Assembly: GCA_036346225.1 (NCBI GenBank)
Contig: JARFIW010001188.1
Location: 1-64,000 of the forward strand
DNA: 64,000 nt
From: Platerodrilus igneus
Lineage: Eukaryota; Arthropoda; Insecta; Coleoptera; Lycidae
Reading direction: 5' to 3'
Made by a program: the position numbers and the translations under genes. This document shows positions 32,115 to 44,640 of the stretch, piece after piece; positions within the stretch are counted from its first letter, which is position 1; each line of letters starts with the position of its first letter. Below the pieces are notes generated by a model. That model was given only the letters and a program-made list of their open reading frames with translations. It searched no databases and was not told where the DNA came from.

Positions 32115-32590
32115 ATTTTGTTTTCGACCTTACTTAAGGTTGGTTTGACGCAGCTCAACTTCTTTTCTATTCTGTGCTAATCTAAAAAGTTACACATACC
32201 CTTCACAACCTACGTTTCTAATAATTTGACTAATATAGCTTGGTCTAGGTCTTCCTATACTCTTCTATCTTTCTGTATCTACCTGACTCTACATAAATAT
32301 TAGCAACCTGCTGGTTGTTAAAGAATTCTAACATGTTTACATGATTCCCATTTATAAGGAAATGAAATATTACCTGGTCATCTCCTCCAAAAAAGGGAAA
32401 GTGTTAAATTATATGTTATGGTAAGGCTTGAGCAACGAATCACTGCCAACATGCATGTCATGAACACATTAATTAAGTTATATGTTATGGTGAGGACTTA
32501 AGCAGCGAAATGCTGCCAATATACCAGACTGCTAACTAATTGTGAGTTATGTCATGGTGACATTTAGGTAACTGATTTTTATTTATTTAT
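32115..32590 (-). repeat. 5'-truncated RTE-type LINE 3' end and UTR
   Basis: 32115-32290 repeats the coding 3' end of the LINE at 32605-32760 with about 85-90% similarity by eye, in the same orientation. Shared words are TTGACGCAGCTC, TCACAACCTA and AATAATTTGACTAATATAGC. Between them (32408-32530) is a tandem pair of TTATATGTTATGGTGAGG-type units, interpreted as 3' UTR. Confidence 0.7.
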
Positions 32591-32604
32591 TTTTGTTTTG
32601 TTTT

Positions 32605-35095
32605 CGAACTTACTTAAGGTCGGTTTGACGCAGCTCTAAATTCTTTTCCATTCTGAGTTAGTGTAAAAAGGTCTACATATCCTTCACAACCTAAATCTCT
32701 AATAATTTGACTAATATAGCTTTGTCTAGGTCTTCCTATTCTATTTTTATTTGGTAGTCTATAATCTAAGACCTTACTAAATAGTCTCTCATGTCTTAAC
32801 TGGTGCCCTATCATTCTATCTCTCCTGACCTTTAATTGTTTTTACATACAGGGTTCCTTACCTATCCTTCTATAAACTTCCTCATTTGTTACTCTATCTG
32901 TCCAACTAATTTTTAACATTCTCCTATAACACCAAGTTTCAAAAGTTTCTATTTTTTTCTTATCTACCTCTTTAATTGTTTAAGTCTCACTACAGTATAA
33001 TACAATGCTCCATACGTATGACTTTAAGAACCTTTTTCTATTATTTAAACTAATACTATTAGCTATTAGTAAGTCTTTCTTTTTCAAAAACATTTTTCTA
33101 GCTAGAGCTATTCTAGCTACTATATCCCTTTTGCGACTTCCGTCCTTTGTAATTATACTACCTAAATAGCAAAATCTATCTACCTCCACTAACTCGATAT
33201 TATCTATTTTTAATTTTGGTTTAGAACTAGGCTGTAACTCACTTGTCATTATCTTTGTTTTTCCTGAGTTAATTCTCATACTGTAGTTACTCTGTAGTAT
33301 CTCATCTAAAATGTTTAAAAACTCTCCTAACTCTTTTCTGAACTCTGCTATAATGGCTATAACATTTGCAAAACGTAACATGTCTATTTTCTGTCCCTGT
33401 ACACTAATACTCATCTCTTTTTTCTCTCTAGCTAAGTTTAAAGCTTCCTCAATATAAACATCAAAAATTGGGGGGGGGGACAGTATACAGCCGTGTCTAA
33501 CACCATTTCTAATCTTAGCTTCCTTTTCTATTTCATCAAATCTAATTACTACGCTTTGGTTTTTATATAGACTGTAAATAATTTTTCTATCTCTATGAGA
33601 GATCCCTATTTTTTGCAAAACCCTGAACATAACAATCCAATTAACCCTATCAAATGCTTTTTCTAAATCTACAAACGCAAAATGAATCTTTATATTTTTT
33701 TGTAACCTTTTTTTGATAATTATCCTAATCATTAGTATCGGGTCTCTAGTCCCTCTGTTTTTACGAAAACCATGTTGGTCTTCGCCTAAATAATTCTCAG
33801 TGAAAGCTTCTACTCTATTTTTAATTATTATTGTTAGTATTTTGGGAGCGTGAGAAGTTAAACTAACTGTTCTAAAACTCTCACACCTATCAGCTCCTGA
33901 CTTTTTTGGGATTGGGATAATAATATTTTTTTTGAAATCTATTAGGACCTCATCTGTGTCATATATTAACTTTTACTAGTTCATATAATCTGTCTAATGT
34001 TTTCTGACTTGCATATTTTATTAATTCTGCGCGTATATTATCTATCCCCTGTGCTTTATTTAGTTTAAGATCCATAACAGCTCTATCAAATTCCTCTCTT
34101 AATATTGAGAACTCTATTTCTACATCCTTTTCTTGGTTATCCTCTAACTCATCCATATCGTCTCCCTTATATAAATCTTCTAAATATCTTTTCCATCTAT
34201 CTGCTACCTCAACTTTATTTATTAGGAGCTCATTATTCTCATCTATAATACCATTATATTTTTTCCTATCTCCCCCGAAAAACTTTTTAACTGCCTTGTA
34301 AGCTCTGTCTGTCTTACCTACTTTCAAATCATTTTGTATTCCCTTACAATTCTTCTCCATCTATTTATTTCTAGCTTTTCTACACTCATGTACTTATTTC
34401 TAACTCTATTATATTTTTGCTTACTTTCACTATCCAATTCTCTGAAAGGTTTAAGATTTCTTCTATTCTCTATTAAATCTAATATCTCTTTTGTTACCCA
34501 GGGTTTTCTCGCTTCTACTTTTTTCTTATCTATAGTCTGTGTTGCTGTATCATGTACAGCCCTTTTTATTTCTTTCCATCTATTTTCTACGTTCCCTCCT
34601 ATAGCTATCTCTTTGATCTTATTATCTAATTTTTGTTTATATTCCTCTTTTACCTTGCTATCATTAAGCTTACCTAGATCCCACCGCTCTCTTTTAGCCT
34701 TTCTCAATTTTCTGAATTTTAGGTTACACTTCATTTTAACTAAGTTATGATCGCTATCTATGTCAGCCCTTGGATAACTAAGACAGTTTTCAATGTGGTT
34801 TCTAAATCTTTGTTTAACTAAAATATAATCTTTTTGGTATCTAGCCCTATCACCTGGCTCTTTCCAGGTATATCTTCTTCTAACATGTTGTTCGAATAGG
34901 GTGTTTACAGTTACTAATCTATGTTCCTGACAAAACTCAACTAATCTTTCTCCACTATCATTTTTGTCTACCATACCTAAATTTTCCTACCATTTTTCCC
35001 TCACTTCCTTCTCCCACTGACGCATTAAAATCGCCCATAATTATTAAATTTTCATCTCCTTTTACTTTTCTCACTCCTCGTCCTCGAACTGAGTT
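32605..35095 (-). pseudogene. RTE-type LINE 1: endonuclease end plus reverse transcriptase
   Basis: Minus-strand ORF2 of an RTE-like LINE. The piece near 35070 carries LIIMGDFNASVGEGSEGK of the AP endonuclease; the next (34974-34324) has YTWKEPGDRARYQKDYILVK and DIDSDHNLVKMK with the SDH motif. The linker (34360-33959) is followed by RT: SFRTVSLTSHAPKILT, LGEDQHGFRKNRGTRDPIL, IHFAFVDLEKAFDRVNW and IRNGVRHGCILSPPPIFDVY. The catalytic FADD is changed to FANV in MLRFANVIAIIAE, so it is dead. The C-terminus (32814-32614) has NRIGRPRQSYISQIIRDLG and ends EFRAASNRP, as usual for the clade. At least three frame breaks; the N-terminal endonuclease half is missing. Confidence 0.83.
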
Positions 35096-36557
35096 GTTAG
35101 CATGTACAATAGATTTAAACATGGATTTAAAAGGGAATTGCTCATTTAAGAGTGGTCCTTTATCCTATGATTAATGCCTTAAAATTAAAGTATTGGTAGA
35201 CCATTTACACTCTATTAAGGTTTTGTTTTGTATTCATTATGTCTAGGTGCAGAACCATAAATTGTGGTCTTGGTTTAATTAATTAATTTCTTTTCAGGCA
35301 TAGAGTATAAAGGGTTGGTAAAACAGTCTTTTTTTAGTGTTAAGATTCATAAGAGTCAAAGGGGTTTCTGCGTTTTTCCTAGAACTCTTGCTTTCATGCC
35401 GTTCTAACGTAAATGCCATGGAGCCCTCCTTTTAGTGTTTTTAGTGATGAAACAAAATCGGCCCACAACCCCGTCTAACGCCAGAGCTACGAAGTAATGT
35501 TCAAAGTTAGCCGTTTACCTAAATATGAGTTTTCTTTTTCTTTTAGCCACTTACCAACCAACTTCGCTCTGGGCTATCATCATATTCAGGAAACCTCCAT
35601 ATGATATCCTTACCATAAAATAAAAGTAGACTCCCTAGCCCCAACAACGTAGGGTAACAGATAAAAAAAGAAAAACGGGCTATAACACCTCGTAGTTTCG
35701 ACTGCATCAATAACTTTACAGATATCAAGACCAATAATAAATAATGTGTAAGATTTTGCCAAAGGCTAGAATATCTAACTGTATCATGCTTGATACTTAT
35801 GTTCTATATTCCTTATAGGATCTACTTTTAATATGTTTAGAGTTTATTGGAGTTGCATATAAATTCTTCAATATTTTAGAAGTCATAACGAATTCTTATT
35901 AAATAATTTTGTTTTCAAATGCAGGTTTTCTATATCGTTAATTAGATTTGCGAGCATTAAATCCTATATCTATTCTATTTAACAAATAAAACATTAACCT
36001 TGACAGGACGTTCTGTGTGTTATCATTCACTTGTCTGTTTGTAAAACAAATGATAGTCTTTGTTCAACTTCATTCATGTTCAGTTCGTTTATACACACTC
36101 TCTCGATAACTGTATGCCTTATTATTCGTTAAGGTGCGGACTTATCTAATTATGTTGAGAACGTAATTTCACATAATTAAGTTCTGTTATTTTCTCTTAT
36201 AAATATGACTGATTGACTTCAAACTCTTTCTTATCGCAAATGCGTGTTTGTGGAAATATATAAATTCCAAGTCTCGCACGGTACAATAAATATCATGCAA
36301 TAATAATTCTTAAAACCTTGTAGTTATTATTTCGAACTATACCACGTATCTTTTCTTTGGTGTGTTTTTAAGTGTTAATTGAACGAACTCTCTCCATTGG
36401 CATATCAATACGTTAGTGAACTTGAAATAGTCTAAACGTTATTGTAATTAAAATACTACTGTAAATTTTAAGTGTTCCGTTTTACATACCGGGTGCTATA
36501 CCAGTGATATTATTGATTGTTATTATACAGTGTATGTTTGATTAGTTATTCATTAAA
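35096..36557. other. Unassigned stretch
   Basis: No protein motif or repeat partner recognised. Short open frames lack support. Confidence 0.4.
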
Positions 36558-37288
36558 GAGCACCACAAGAAGTGCCACAGGGATCAGTTTTGGGTCCCAT
36601 TTTGTTTTTATTCTTCATTAATGACTTTGTTAGTTGCACTAATTATGTAAAATGTACACTCTACGTGGTTGATATTAATCTTCAGTGGTATGCGCTAAAA
36701 ATGTTGATTCTTTAAAGGAGAAATTAAGCACTGATCTGTTATCCATGAGAAAAGGGTTTTATAATAATAAACTATCGGTAAACGAACAGAAAACTTGTTG
36801 TATGGTCTTCAAACCTTTGCTACTGCCATACAGCATCATTTCGGATTTGTCACTAAACTTAGTTACTTCTACTAAATTCCTTGGAATAATAGTAGACCAA
36901 GACCTGAATTGGCCTGAGCATATTAGTATATTATCATCTAAACTATCTTCGGCTATCTATGCACTTCAATCAGTGTCCTGGGAATTACCAATGGATTGCA
37001 CTAAAAAATATTATTTTGCACTGTTTGAATTTAGAATGAGATATGGTATTGCTGTCTGGGGCAAGTCATCTCTTGTTTATACCTCTGTAATTTTCAAATT
37101 GCAAAAACAACCTGTGCGAATTGTCTGGTGTAGAATTTAATGCTCATTGCAAATCTTTATTTAAAAAACTTAAAGTTCTTACATTATATTCACTATTTTA
37201 CGAGACCCATATTATTCCACAAATATTTTAACAACTACGTCTCTGCCAGTTTGGTCCGGTCATGATACAAGACATTGTGATTATATAT
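36558..37288 (+). pseudogene. LINE C reverse-transcriptase fragment
   Basis: Plus-strand C-terminal half of a CR1/Jockey-group RT. APQEVPQGSVLGPILFLFFI at 36558 is the conserved P-Q-G-S-[VI]-L-G-P-x-L-F block. The catalytic [FY]ADD is altered to YVVD in TLYVVDINL. The following frame (36685-37140) has KLSVNEQKTCCMVF, STKFLGIIVDQDLNWPEHI and the thumb region, with CEFNAHCKSLFKKLKVLTLY in a further frame. It stops at the mariner 2 insertion; nothing beyond 39000 continues it. 5' truncated and inactive. Confidence 0.78.
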
Positions 37289-37289
37289 A

Positions 37290-39000
37290 CAGTGCTTCCC
37301 AAAAGTAACGGATATATTCGATTAAATGATTATTGCCAATTTCTGAGTAAAAAGCTCTGACACGTCGATTTTTATTTTTAAATTGTGATTTGATTATGTA
37401 ATTTTTAACCCCCCACCCTTCAACCCCTAAGCGCTAGCATCCCCTATTTAAAAATTTTAAATAGCAATGTACCCCTTGTGATACCTCAATTAATAGCATT
37501 TTTCATACTGAAATAGAATTCTACAAAAAATTCTAAATCGGTTGATAAATAACTGTTTTATTCAATAAACAATACTTAAATAAAAAGCAAAAAACAAACC
37601 CAATTTCAATTAAATGTTCGAACTGCTGCCCGTTAGCGGCTAGGCAGTGTCCTAATCTAGAGACAAACTCTTGTTGAACTTTGTTTACTACCCTTTAGAT
37701 TTTAAATAACCCCAGAGAAAATAATCCAAAAGGGTTAAGTCTGCAGACCTTGCAGGCCATTCAATTTGTCCTCGTCTACCAATCCACCTCATAGGAAATA
37801 CTTGGTCGAGATATTTCCGTACTGGACGTGCATAGTGGGGAGGCGCACCATCTTGCTGTAGCCAAATACTGGGATCGGGTGAATCCGGATCTTCTGCATT
37901 CGGATGTAGTACCGGTAAAGCTGGAATTCTTCAAATTGGAGAAAATTTAGATATGGTTTCCCATTGAGTGTTTTCTCAAAAAAGTACGGTCCAATAACTT
38001 TATTACCCACTATCCCCGCCCAAACAATAATCTTTTGTAGAAATTGTGTATTTGCTTCCATCATCCAATGCGGATTTTCATTCTGCTTATTAACGGTACC
38101 ATTTAAATAAAATGTTGCCTCATCAGAAAACATAATATTTCCTTCCAACCCAAGATTTTCATTGCAAAGTTTCATCATTGTCTCACAAAATTGCGCTCGC
38201 CTATCAAAATCATCATCTGATAACTTTTGCACTAATTGCACTTTGTAAGGGTGAAATTTTTGTTTATGGCAAAATCTATGAACTGCACATTTTGATGCAT
38301 TTAACTGTGAAGCGACTCCCGCAACGCTTGAATGTGGATTTTCCTGCACAAATAGCAAGACATCCAATTCTTAATCTTCATTTAAAGCTGATGGACGTCC
38401 CTCTTTAGATTTATCTCGTACGTGTCCAATATTCCGAAATTTATTTTTAATGCGGCTTATCGTTGATTACGAGATTGGGGGGGAGGTCGGGATGAATTTC
38501 ATTGAATAAAATTCGAACTTCTTTGTGCGTTCGAATTCTATCTTCAAAGCCAATCATCATTAAAATTACAATCCTTTCGGCTTCGTTAAGTTTCATTTTT
38601 GCTGACTTATTATTAAACAAGCAACACGCATTTAACTAACGTACTTTCACTAAACTTATTTGACACTTTACAAACATTTTGTTTGTCAAGGCATACCGAT
38701 AATTGGCATTTTAAGTGAATAAGTTTTATTGAATAAAACAGTTGTTTATCATCGGATTTAGAATTTTTTGTAAAATTCTATTTCTGCATAAAAAATGCTG
38801 TTAATTGAGGTATCACAAGGGGTACATTGCTATTTAAAATTTTTAGGTAGGGGATGCTAGCGCTTAGGGGTTGAAGGGTGGGGGTTAAAATTACATAATC
38901 AAATGACAATTTAAAAATAAAATCGACGTGTCAGAGCTTTTACTCAGAAATTGTCAATAATCATTTAATCGAATATATCCGTTACTTTTGGGACGCACTG
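37290..39000 (-). mobile_element. DD41D mariner-like element 2
   Basis: A 1,711-bp element with TA on each side (37288-37289 and 39001-39002), starting CAGTGCTTCCCAAAAG and ending with its inverse CTTTTGGGACGCACTG (two mismatches). TIRs are about 275 bp (37290-37566 and 38725-39000). The outermost bases resemble mariner 1 (CAGTG..TCCCAAA), so the two belong to the same wider family. The transposase is on the minus strand. Confidence 0.88.
37690..38596 (-). pseudogene. Mariner 2 DD41D transposase
   Basis: Minus-strand transposase. The ATG at 38596-38594 starts MKLNEAERIVILMMIGFEDR. A frameshift near 38470 in a run of Gs/Cs and a stop near 38370 break the N-terminus. The main frame (38367-37930) has the HTH NASKCAVHRFCHKQKFHPYK, SDEATFYLNGTVNKQNENPH with the first catalytic Asp, and VWAGIVGNKVIGPYF. 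A shift near 37935 moves the rest to another frame: IWLQQDGAPPHYARPV (second Asp), then EWPARSADLTLLDYFLWGYL (third Asp; 41 residues between). All three acidic residues survive; the gene is inactivated by indels. Confidence 0.84.
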
Positions 39001-39022
39001 TATATATATATATATATATATA
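39001..39022. repeat. (TA)n microsatellite at mariner 2 end
   Basis: Short TA run that includes the target duplication of mariner 2. Confidence 0.9.
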
Positions 39023-39774
39023 CATCCTACTATCATTTCTGCACCCGATTGACCGAAATTTACATTTAAACTTGCGTCCCTTGTAAACTTACTACCGTAT
39101 ATCGGACGCAAGATAAACCTTTTAACTTTTTGGCGTTATTGACATGGAATTTCTTTGGCTAAGATATTTATATGGAAGAAGACCTAAATTGGTAGGATTT
39201 GGAATACATCAAAGTAAATGAGTTTGTGTACAAATTTCTATTTTAAATATTTAAGAAACGCAAAGTGGCTTTAAAATTGATAGGAAAATGTACAGAAATC
39301 GTGTAGTTTTAGTCTAGCGATTTTCCGTCAAGGGCGCCACAGAATATATTTTAATATACGTCATATTTCATTATGTTATCATCTTTACATCCGCTAAATG
39401 GCAACAAAGCGTGGCGCCAGTTAGTCTGCTTAGATGATAGGGCAACGAACAGTTATGTAGAAGTTGCATCCGTATAGTTTCAGAGAATGCAAACTTTTAT
39501 CTACTAATATATATCTTGTACTTGAGAGGATTTATTAATTTTTTTAGTTTGCAAAATCGTATAAATGATGTCTTATCATATTTCTACATGTGTATGATGT
39601 TATTTACTGTTTTCTAGCAACGATTTTGTGAAGTTTAGAAAATATAATTTAAATATTTTATTACAAATATTTACATATAGATTTCGAATTTTGCAAATTG
39701 TGTCTGACTACATCGGTACTTATAATTTTGCACATAATTCTCCCTTATCATACTTAAGGAATAGTTTCACCCTT
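39023..39774. other. Unassigned stretch
   Basis: AT-rich, with no recognisable coding or repeat structure. Confidence 0.4.
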
Positions 39775-42366
39775 ACACTGAATAAATTATAACTCATAAA
39801 TAACGCAATAGAAAATATTCAAAACGTTTGCATCCAATGCTCCAATTGTTTATAATAGAAATATACATCAACAAAAGGTTCACAAAAGCCAGTCTTGGAG
39901 TGGCAGCAACCCCTATATTACAAAAATTGTAGCTCGTAAATAACGGGATAAAATTTTTTAAAGATTTTTATACAATTCTCTGATAGTACATTACAAATCA
40001 TCAGTCAGCAACGTTGCACCAAAGTCAGTCTAGAGGGTGGCAGCAACCCCTATGCTAAAAAAATGTTAAGCTCCTAAACAACTCGTTAGAAGAATTTAAA
40101 AATTTTCGCATGCACTGTTTAAGAGTCTATAAAATAATCATCCACTAGCAATGGCGAGCCAAAGCCAGTCTTGGGGTGGAAACAACCCCTAAACTAAATA
40201 AATTGTATCTGGTTAAAAAGTTTTATAGTTTTAACATGAAATCATCCAGCACACTATTACAAAAATAAACACACGTAACGGGGCGTGAAAGCCAGCTTTG
40301 AGGGTGAAAGTAACCCCTACATTGAAAGAAATTGTAGTTCGTAAACAGTCCGATGTAAAAGATTTTAAATTGTCACATGCAATCCTATAATTTAATACAA
40401 AAATATTTACTAGCAACGGTGCATTAAAACCAGTCTTGGGGACGGCAGCAACCCCTATACTGAAAAACATTATAGTTCATAAACGGCACGATACACAATT
40501 TTTAAAATTTTCACATGCAATCTTTTAATCATATCCTTCAAAACTACTTTCAGGCAATACTGTGCCAAAGCCAGTCTTGAGGGTAGCAGCACCCCTTAAA
40601 CAAAATAAAATGTACCTCATAAAGGGGTGGAAAACAAGTTTCACGTGCAATTCTGTAATAGTTCTAATAGTCTACTATACACACAAACACCACTAGAAGC
40701 ACACGAAGGTCAGTTTTGGGGGTGGCAACAACCCTTAAACTTAATAAATTGTACCGCGTACAGGACTGGGGAAAAAATTTCCACATGCAATCCTTTAATA
40801 GTTTATTGCAAAGATAAACGCCGTCAACGGTTAGGGAAAGCCATTCTTGGGGATTGCAGCAACCCCTATACTAAAAAACATTATAGTTCGTAAACGACTT
40901 GATAGAAAGTTTTTAAAATTTGCACATACAATGCTTAATAATGTATAACAGAAACATTCACCAACAACAGTGCACCAAAACCAGTCTTGAGGGTAGCAGC
41001 AACCCTTAAACTAAATAAATTGTACCTTGTATAAGACTGGAAAAACATTTTCACGTGCAATCCTCTAAAAATCTGTTCTAAAAATAAACACCACCAACAG
41101 CGCACGAAGATCAGTTTTGGGAGGTGGCAGCAACCCTTATACAGGAAAATATTATAGCTCGTAGACGGTTCAACAGAAAACTTTAACAATTTTCAAATGC
41201 AATGCTTAAAAGCCTACAATAAAAACATGTACCAGCAATGGTATGCCAAAGTTAGGCTTGGGGTGGCAACAACCCCTAAACTAAATAAATTGTATCCGAC
41301 TAAAATTTTTTATAGTTTTAACATGAAATCATCCAACACACTATTACAAAAATAAACACACGTAACGGGGCGTGAAAGCCAGTTTTGGGGGTGAAAGTAA
41401 CCCCTACATTAAAAGAAATTGTAGTTCGTAAACGATGCGATGTAAAAATTTTTAAATTATCACATGCAATCCTATAATTTAATATAAAAATATTTACTAG
41501 CAACGGTGCATTAAAGCCAGTCTTGGGGACGGCAGCAACCCCTATACTGAAAAACATTATAGTTTATAAATGGCACGATACACAATTTTTAAAATTTTCA
41601 CATGCAATCTTCTAATAGTTTCCTTCAAAACCACTCTCAGGCAATGCTGTGCCAAAGCCAGTCTTTGGGGTAGCAGCAACCATTAAACTAAATAAACTGT
41701 ACCTCGTAAAGTAAAGGAGTGGAAAATAAGTTTCACGTGCAATTCTCTAATAGTCCTAATAGTCTACTACAAACATAAACACCACTAGAAGCACACGAAG
41801 GTTAGTCTTGGAAATGGCAACGACCCTTAAACTAAATAAATTGTACCTCGTACAGGACCGGGTAAAAAGTTTCCACATGCAATCCTTTAATTGTCTATTA
41901 CAAAGATAAACACCATCAACGGTTGGTGAAAGCCAATCTTGGGGATTGCAGCAACCCCTATACTAAAAAACATTATAGCTCGTAAACGACTTGATAGAAA
42001 GTTTTCAAAATTTGCACATACAATGCTTAATAATGTGTAACAAAAACATCCACCAACAACAGTGCACCAAAACCAGTCTTGAGGGTAGCAGCAACCCTTA
42101 AACTAAATAAATCGTACCTCGTATAAGACTGGAACAAAATTTTCACATGCATTCCTCTAATAATCTGTTTTAAAAGTAAACACCACCAACAGCGCACGAA
42201 GGTCAGTCTTGGGAGGTGGCAGCAACCCTTATACAGGAAAATATTATAGCTCGTAAAGGGGTCAACTGAAAACTTTAAAATTTTTTTAATGCAATGCTTA
42301 GTAGCCTACAATTAAAACATCCATCAGTAATGGTATGTAAGTTAGTTTTGGTGATAGCAGCAACCC
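39775..42366. repeat. ~136-bp satellite array with 1,087-bp higher-order period
   Basis: About 19 diverged units of ~130-143 bp. Each contains CCAGTCTTGGGG, then GGCAGCAACCCCTA, then ACTAAA-AAATTGTA, CTCGTAAA and TTTTCACATGCAATCC. Units eight apart are much more alike than neighbours: the block at 40231-40470 recurs at 41318-41557 with few changes, an offset of 1,087 bp. Open frames on the minus strand with GVAAVPKTGFNAPLLV repeat with the same period and are by-products of the array. Confidence 0.9.
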
Positions 42367-42379
42367 TTCATCATCATTA

Positions 42380-43495
42380 GGTCTTTAGTCCTGGAACTGG
42401 TTAGACGCGTACTATCATTATTTCCTATTCTGAACTAACGTACGCATTTCCCTGAAACTTGCACTGTCTACTTCTATCACTATCTGATATGGGTCTAAAT
42501 CTACATCCTTTTTCCTATCTCTGCTTGTAATACATCCTATGCTATTCCCCAAAAATGCCTTAGAATGCATTTTTCCCTTCTATTTCTCCTATTTTTTTCA
42601 ACAGATATCCTTGTTCTCCTACTATTTCTATAACCTAATTGTTATTAACTTTGTCTGTCCATGCTATCTTCCTCATACATCTGAAGCACAACATTCCAAA
42701 AGGCTGCTACCGTTTTTCTGTCTACTTTTTCTACTGTCCGTATTTCATAGGCATACTGTGGTGTGCTCCACACATATGCTTTCAACAATTTCCTTCTTGT
42801 TTCTATGTTTGTTGTCTTTCATTATAGGCGCTGTTCTTTCTTGTTAGATGCAGTTCGGTCCCCTTCAATTGTTTTACAATTATTACCTTATTCCTCCGAC
42901 ATTCAGTGGTTGTGAAGAGTGGTAAGTAGCCTGTCGCTGCCAAGTTCCCCTAGCACTAGAACATTTACCAATTTAACATTTTTTCCAATATATCTTTTTG
43001 CACAGTCAACATTAGTTGCAGATATTTCACAACCAACACCTGTAGTTGTTTATAATAATCATCAGATTTATCTGCCCTTATTTTTTCGTTATTAGGTTTC
43101 CGTCTCAAAACTGGTTGGACACCTGCACTTATTTATATTCTGAGCTAGCCTACACAGTTCCCTGAAATTCTCACACAGCCTGTATACAGCTCGGTTCCCC
43201 TTCTATTGTTTTCTAATTTTATGCCCTATTTCACCAAGATTCAGTGAAGGGGATTAAGCAGCCATGGCTGCCAAGATCTCCCAACACTTAGACATTTGCC
43301 GAATTAATAGTTTTTCAGTAAATCCTTGCATACAATTAACATTATTCGAGAATATTGCCAAACCAATACTTGTAGTTGGTTATAATAATCATCATGTTTA
43401 AGTACAGTTACTTTTTTCGTCATTAATTTATCTATCTTGGGACTGGTTGGGTGTGTATCTCTATTGATTTCTATTCTGAGCTAGCCTACACATTT
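42380..43495 (-). repeat. Three repeated 3' ends of RTE-type LINE 2
   Basis: The same block (CTGGTTGG, then ATTCTGAGCTAGCCTACAC or variants, then TTCCCTGAAA) appears at about 42390, 43100 and 43440. A second block (CAGTG...GGCTGCCAAG, then TGTAGTTG, then TATAATAATCATCA) appears at 42880-43075 and 43230-43400. The pattern is successive 5'-truncated 3' ends, or a tandem UTR repeat, in minus orientation downstream of the coding remnant. Confidence 0.72.
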
Positions 43496-43499
43496 CCCC

Positions 43500-44640
43500 C
43501 TTTTCTATTGTTTTTTCCATCATCACCCTCATAGCTAAAATAGCCTCCCGTGTTCTTCTGTTTTGCCTAAACCCTAGTATTTCTCTAGCTCGTTTTTCTA
43601 TTCGCCTTTGTACAATTCTAGTTAATATTTATGATACGTGTGCTGTCAAAAATATTGTTCAAAAATTTTCACTTCTATCCGCGCCTTTCTTTTTTGGTAT
43701 GGTTATATGATGTTACGTTTGAAATCTTTTGGTATCTCGCCTGTCTCATACATATAGCTTACAAGTTGGAAGAGACGTTCAGTTACTGCTTGTCCAGCGG
43801 TTTTTAGAGTTTCTGCTTGCACCTTATCTGTACCCGAAGCCTTACCATTTTTCAAACCCTTTAATGCTAATTCAAACTCATTTCTAAGTATAAGATATCC
43901 CAAGTTATCATTTTCAATGTCTGATTCCTGTTCTAATGCAGATAGTTCCTCTTCTGCATATAAATTCCCTATATATTCTTGCTATCTACCCACTTTCTCT
44001 GCATTTTCTATAATGTTGTTTCCTCCTGCATTCCTTATATTTTTGCTATACGGTTTTATATCCCTAAAATTGATTCTAACTAGTTTGTATGCCTCGTCTG
44101 TCTTTCCTATTTCCATCTTAGTTTGTATCTCTTTGCATTTTTCATCAATCCATTGTTCTTTAGCTTTCCTGCATTTGCGAATAATTTCCCATTTTATGAC
44201 TTCGTATCTCTGTTTTCCTGTTTCATTTGATTTATTTTGTACCTTTCTCTTTCTTCTATTAAATTCAGGATATCCTTTGTTGTCCATGGTTTGGTATTTT
44301 CTTTTTGTGTATACCCCAGAATATCTCTGCCCGCCATGTCTAGGCTGGATTTAATGTTATTCCATTCTGTTTCTACTTCCTTAGTATCAGATATTTTCTC
44401 GATATTTTTAGCAATTCATTTGAATTTTTCGAATATTTGTTGAATATCTTTATCTTTTAGTTTCTCTAAGTCAAAGTGCCTTTTTGTTTCTTTTTTTCAA
44501 ATTTTTTAATTTATGTGCGGCCTTCATAATTACGATGTTGTGGTCAATGTTTATATCTGCTTCTAGGTAGTTTCTAAAGTCTTTTACTTGATTTCTAAAC
44601 CGTTGTCTAACACGCAACATAACGGAAGATACCTACATCA
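43500..44640 (-). pseudogene. RTE-type LINE 2 endonuclease-RT remnant
   Basis: Minus-strand fragment related to LINE 1 at 32605-35095. It starts near 44640 with VRQRFRNQVKDFRNYLEADI then NIDHNIVIMKA, matching the LINE 1 segment that ends SDHNLVKMK. The next frame (44287-43982) is the linker, with IRKCRKAKEQWIDEKCKEIQ and GKTDEAYKLVRINFRDIK. Then 43903-43703 has LRNEFELALKGLKNGKASG and DKVQAETLKTAGQAV, leading into RT with ILTRIVQRRIEKRAREILGF and RQNRRTREAILAMR to about 43500. The catalytic part of RT is missing. Many frame breaks. Confidence 0.78.

Noticed and set aside
34334..34750. 138-codon plus-strand frame
   Set aside because: Antisense shadow of the RTE-type LINE 1 linker and endonuclease; hydrophobic residues come from the complement of Lys/Glu codons.
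40231..41557. Minus-strand 79-codon frames with GVAAVPKTGF
   Set aside because: They repeat at the satellite period and lack any gene context; reported only as a point to test.
39775..42366. CRISPR-like regular repeats
   Set aside because: Monomers are ~136 bp, adjacent, diverged and without unique spacers; this is a eukaryotic satellite.
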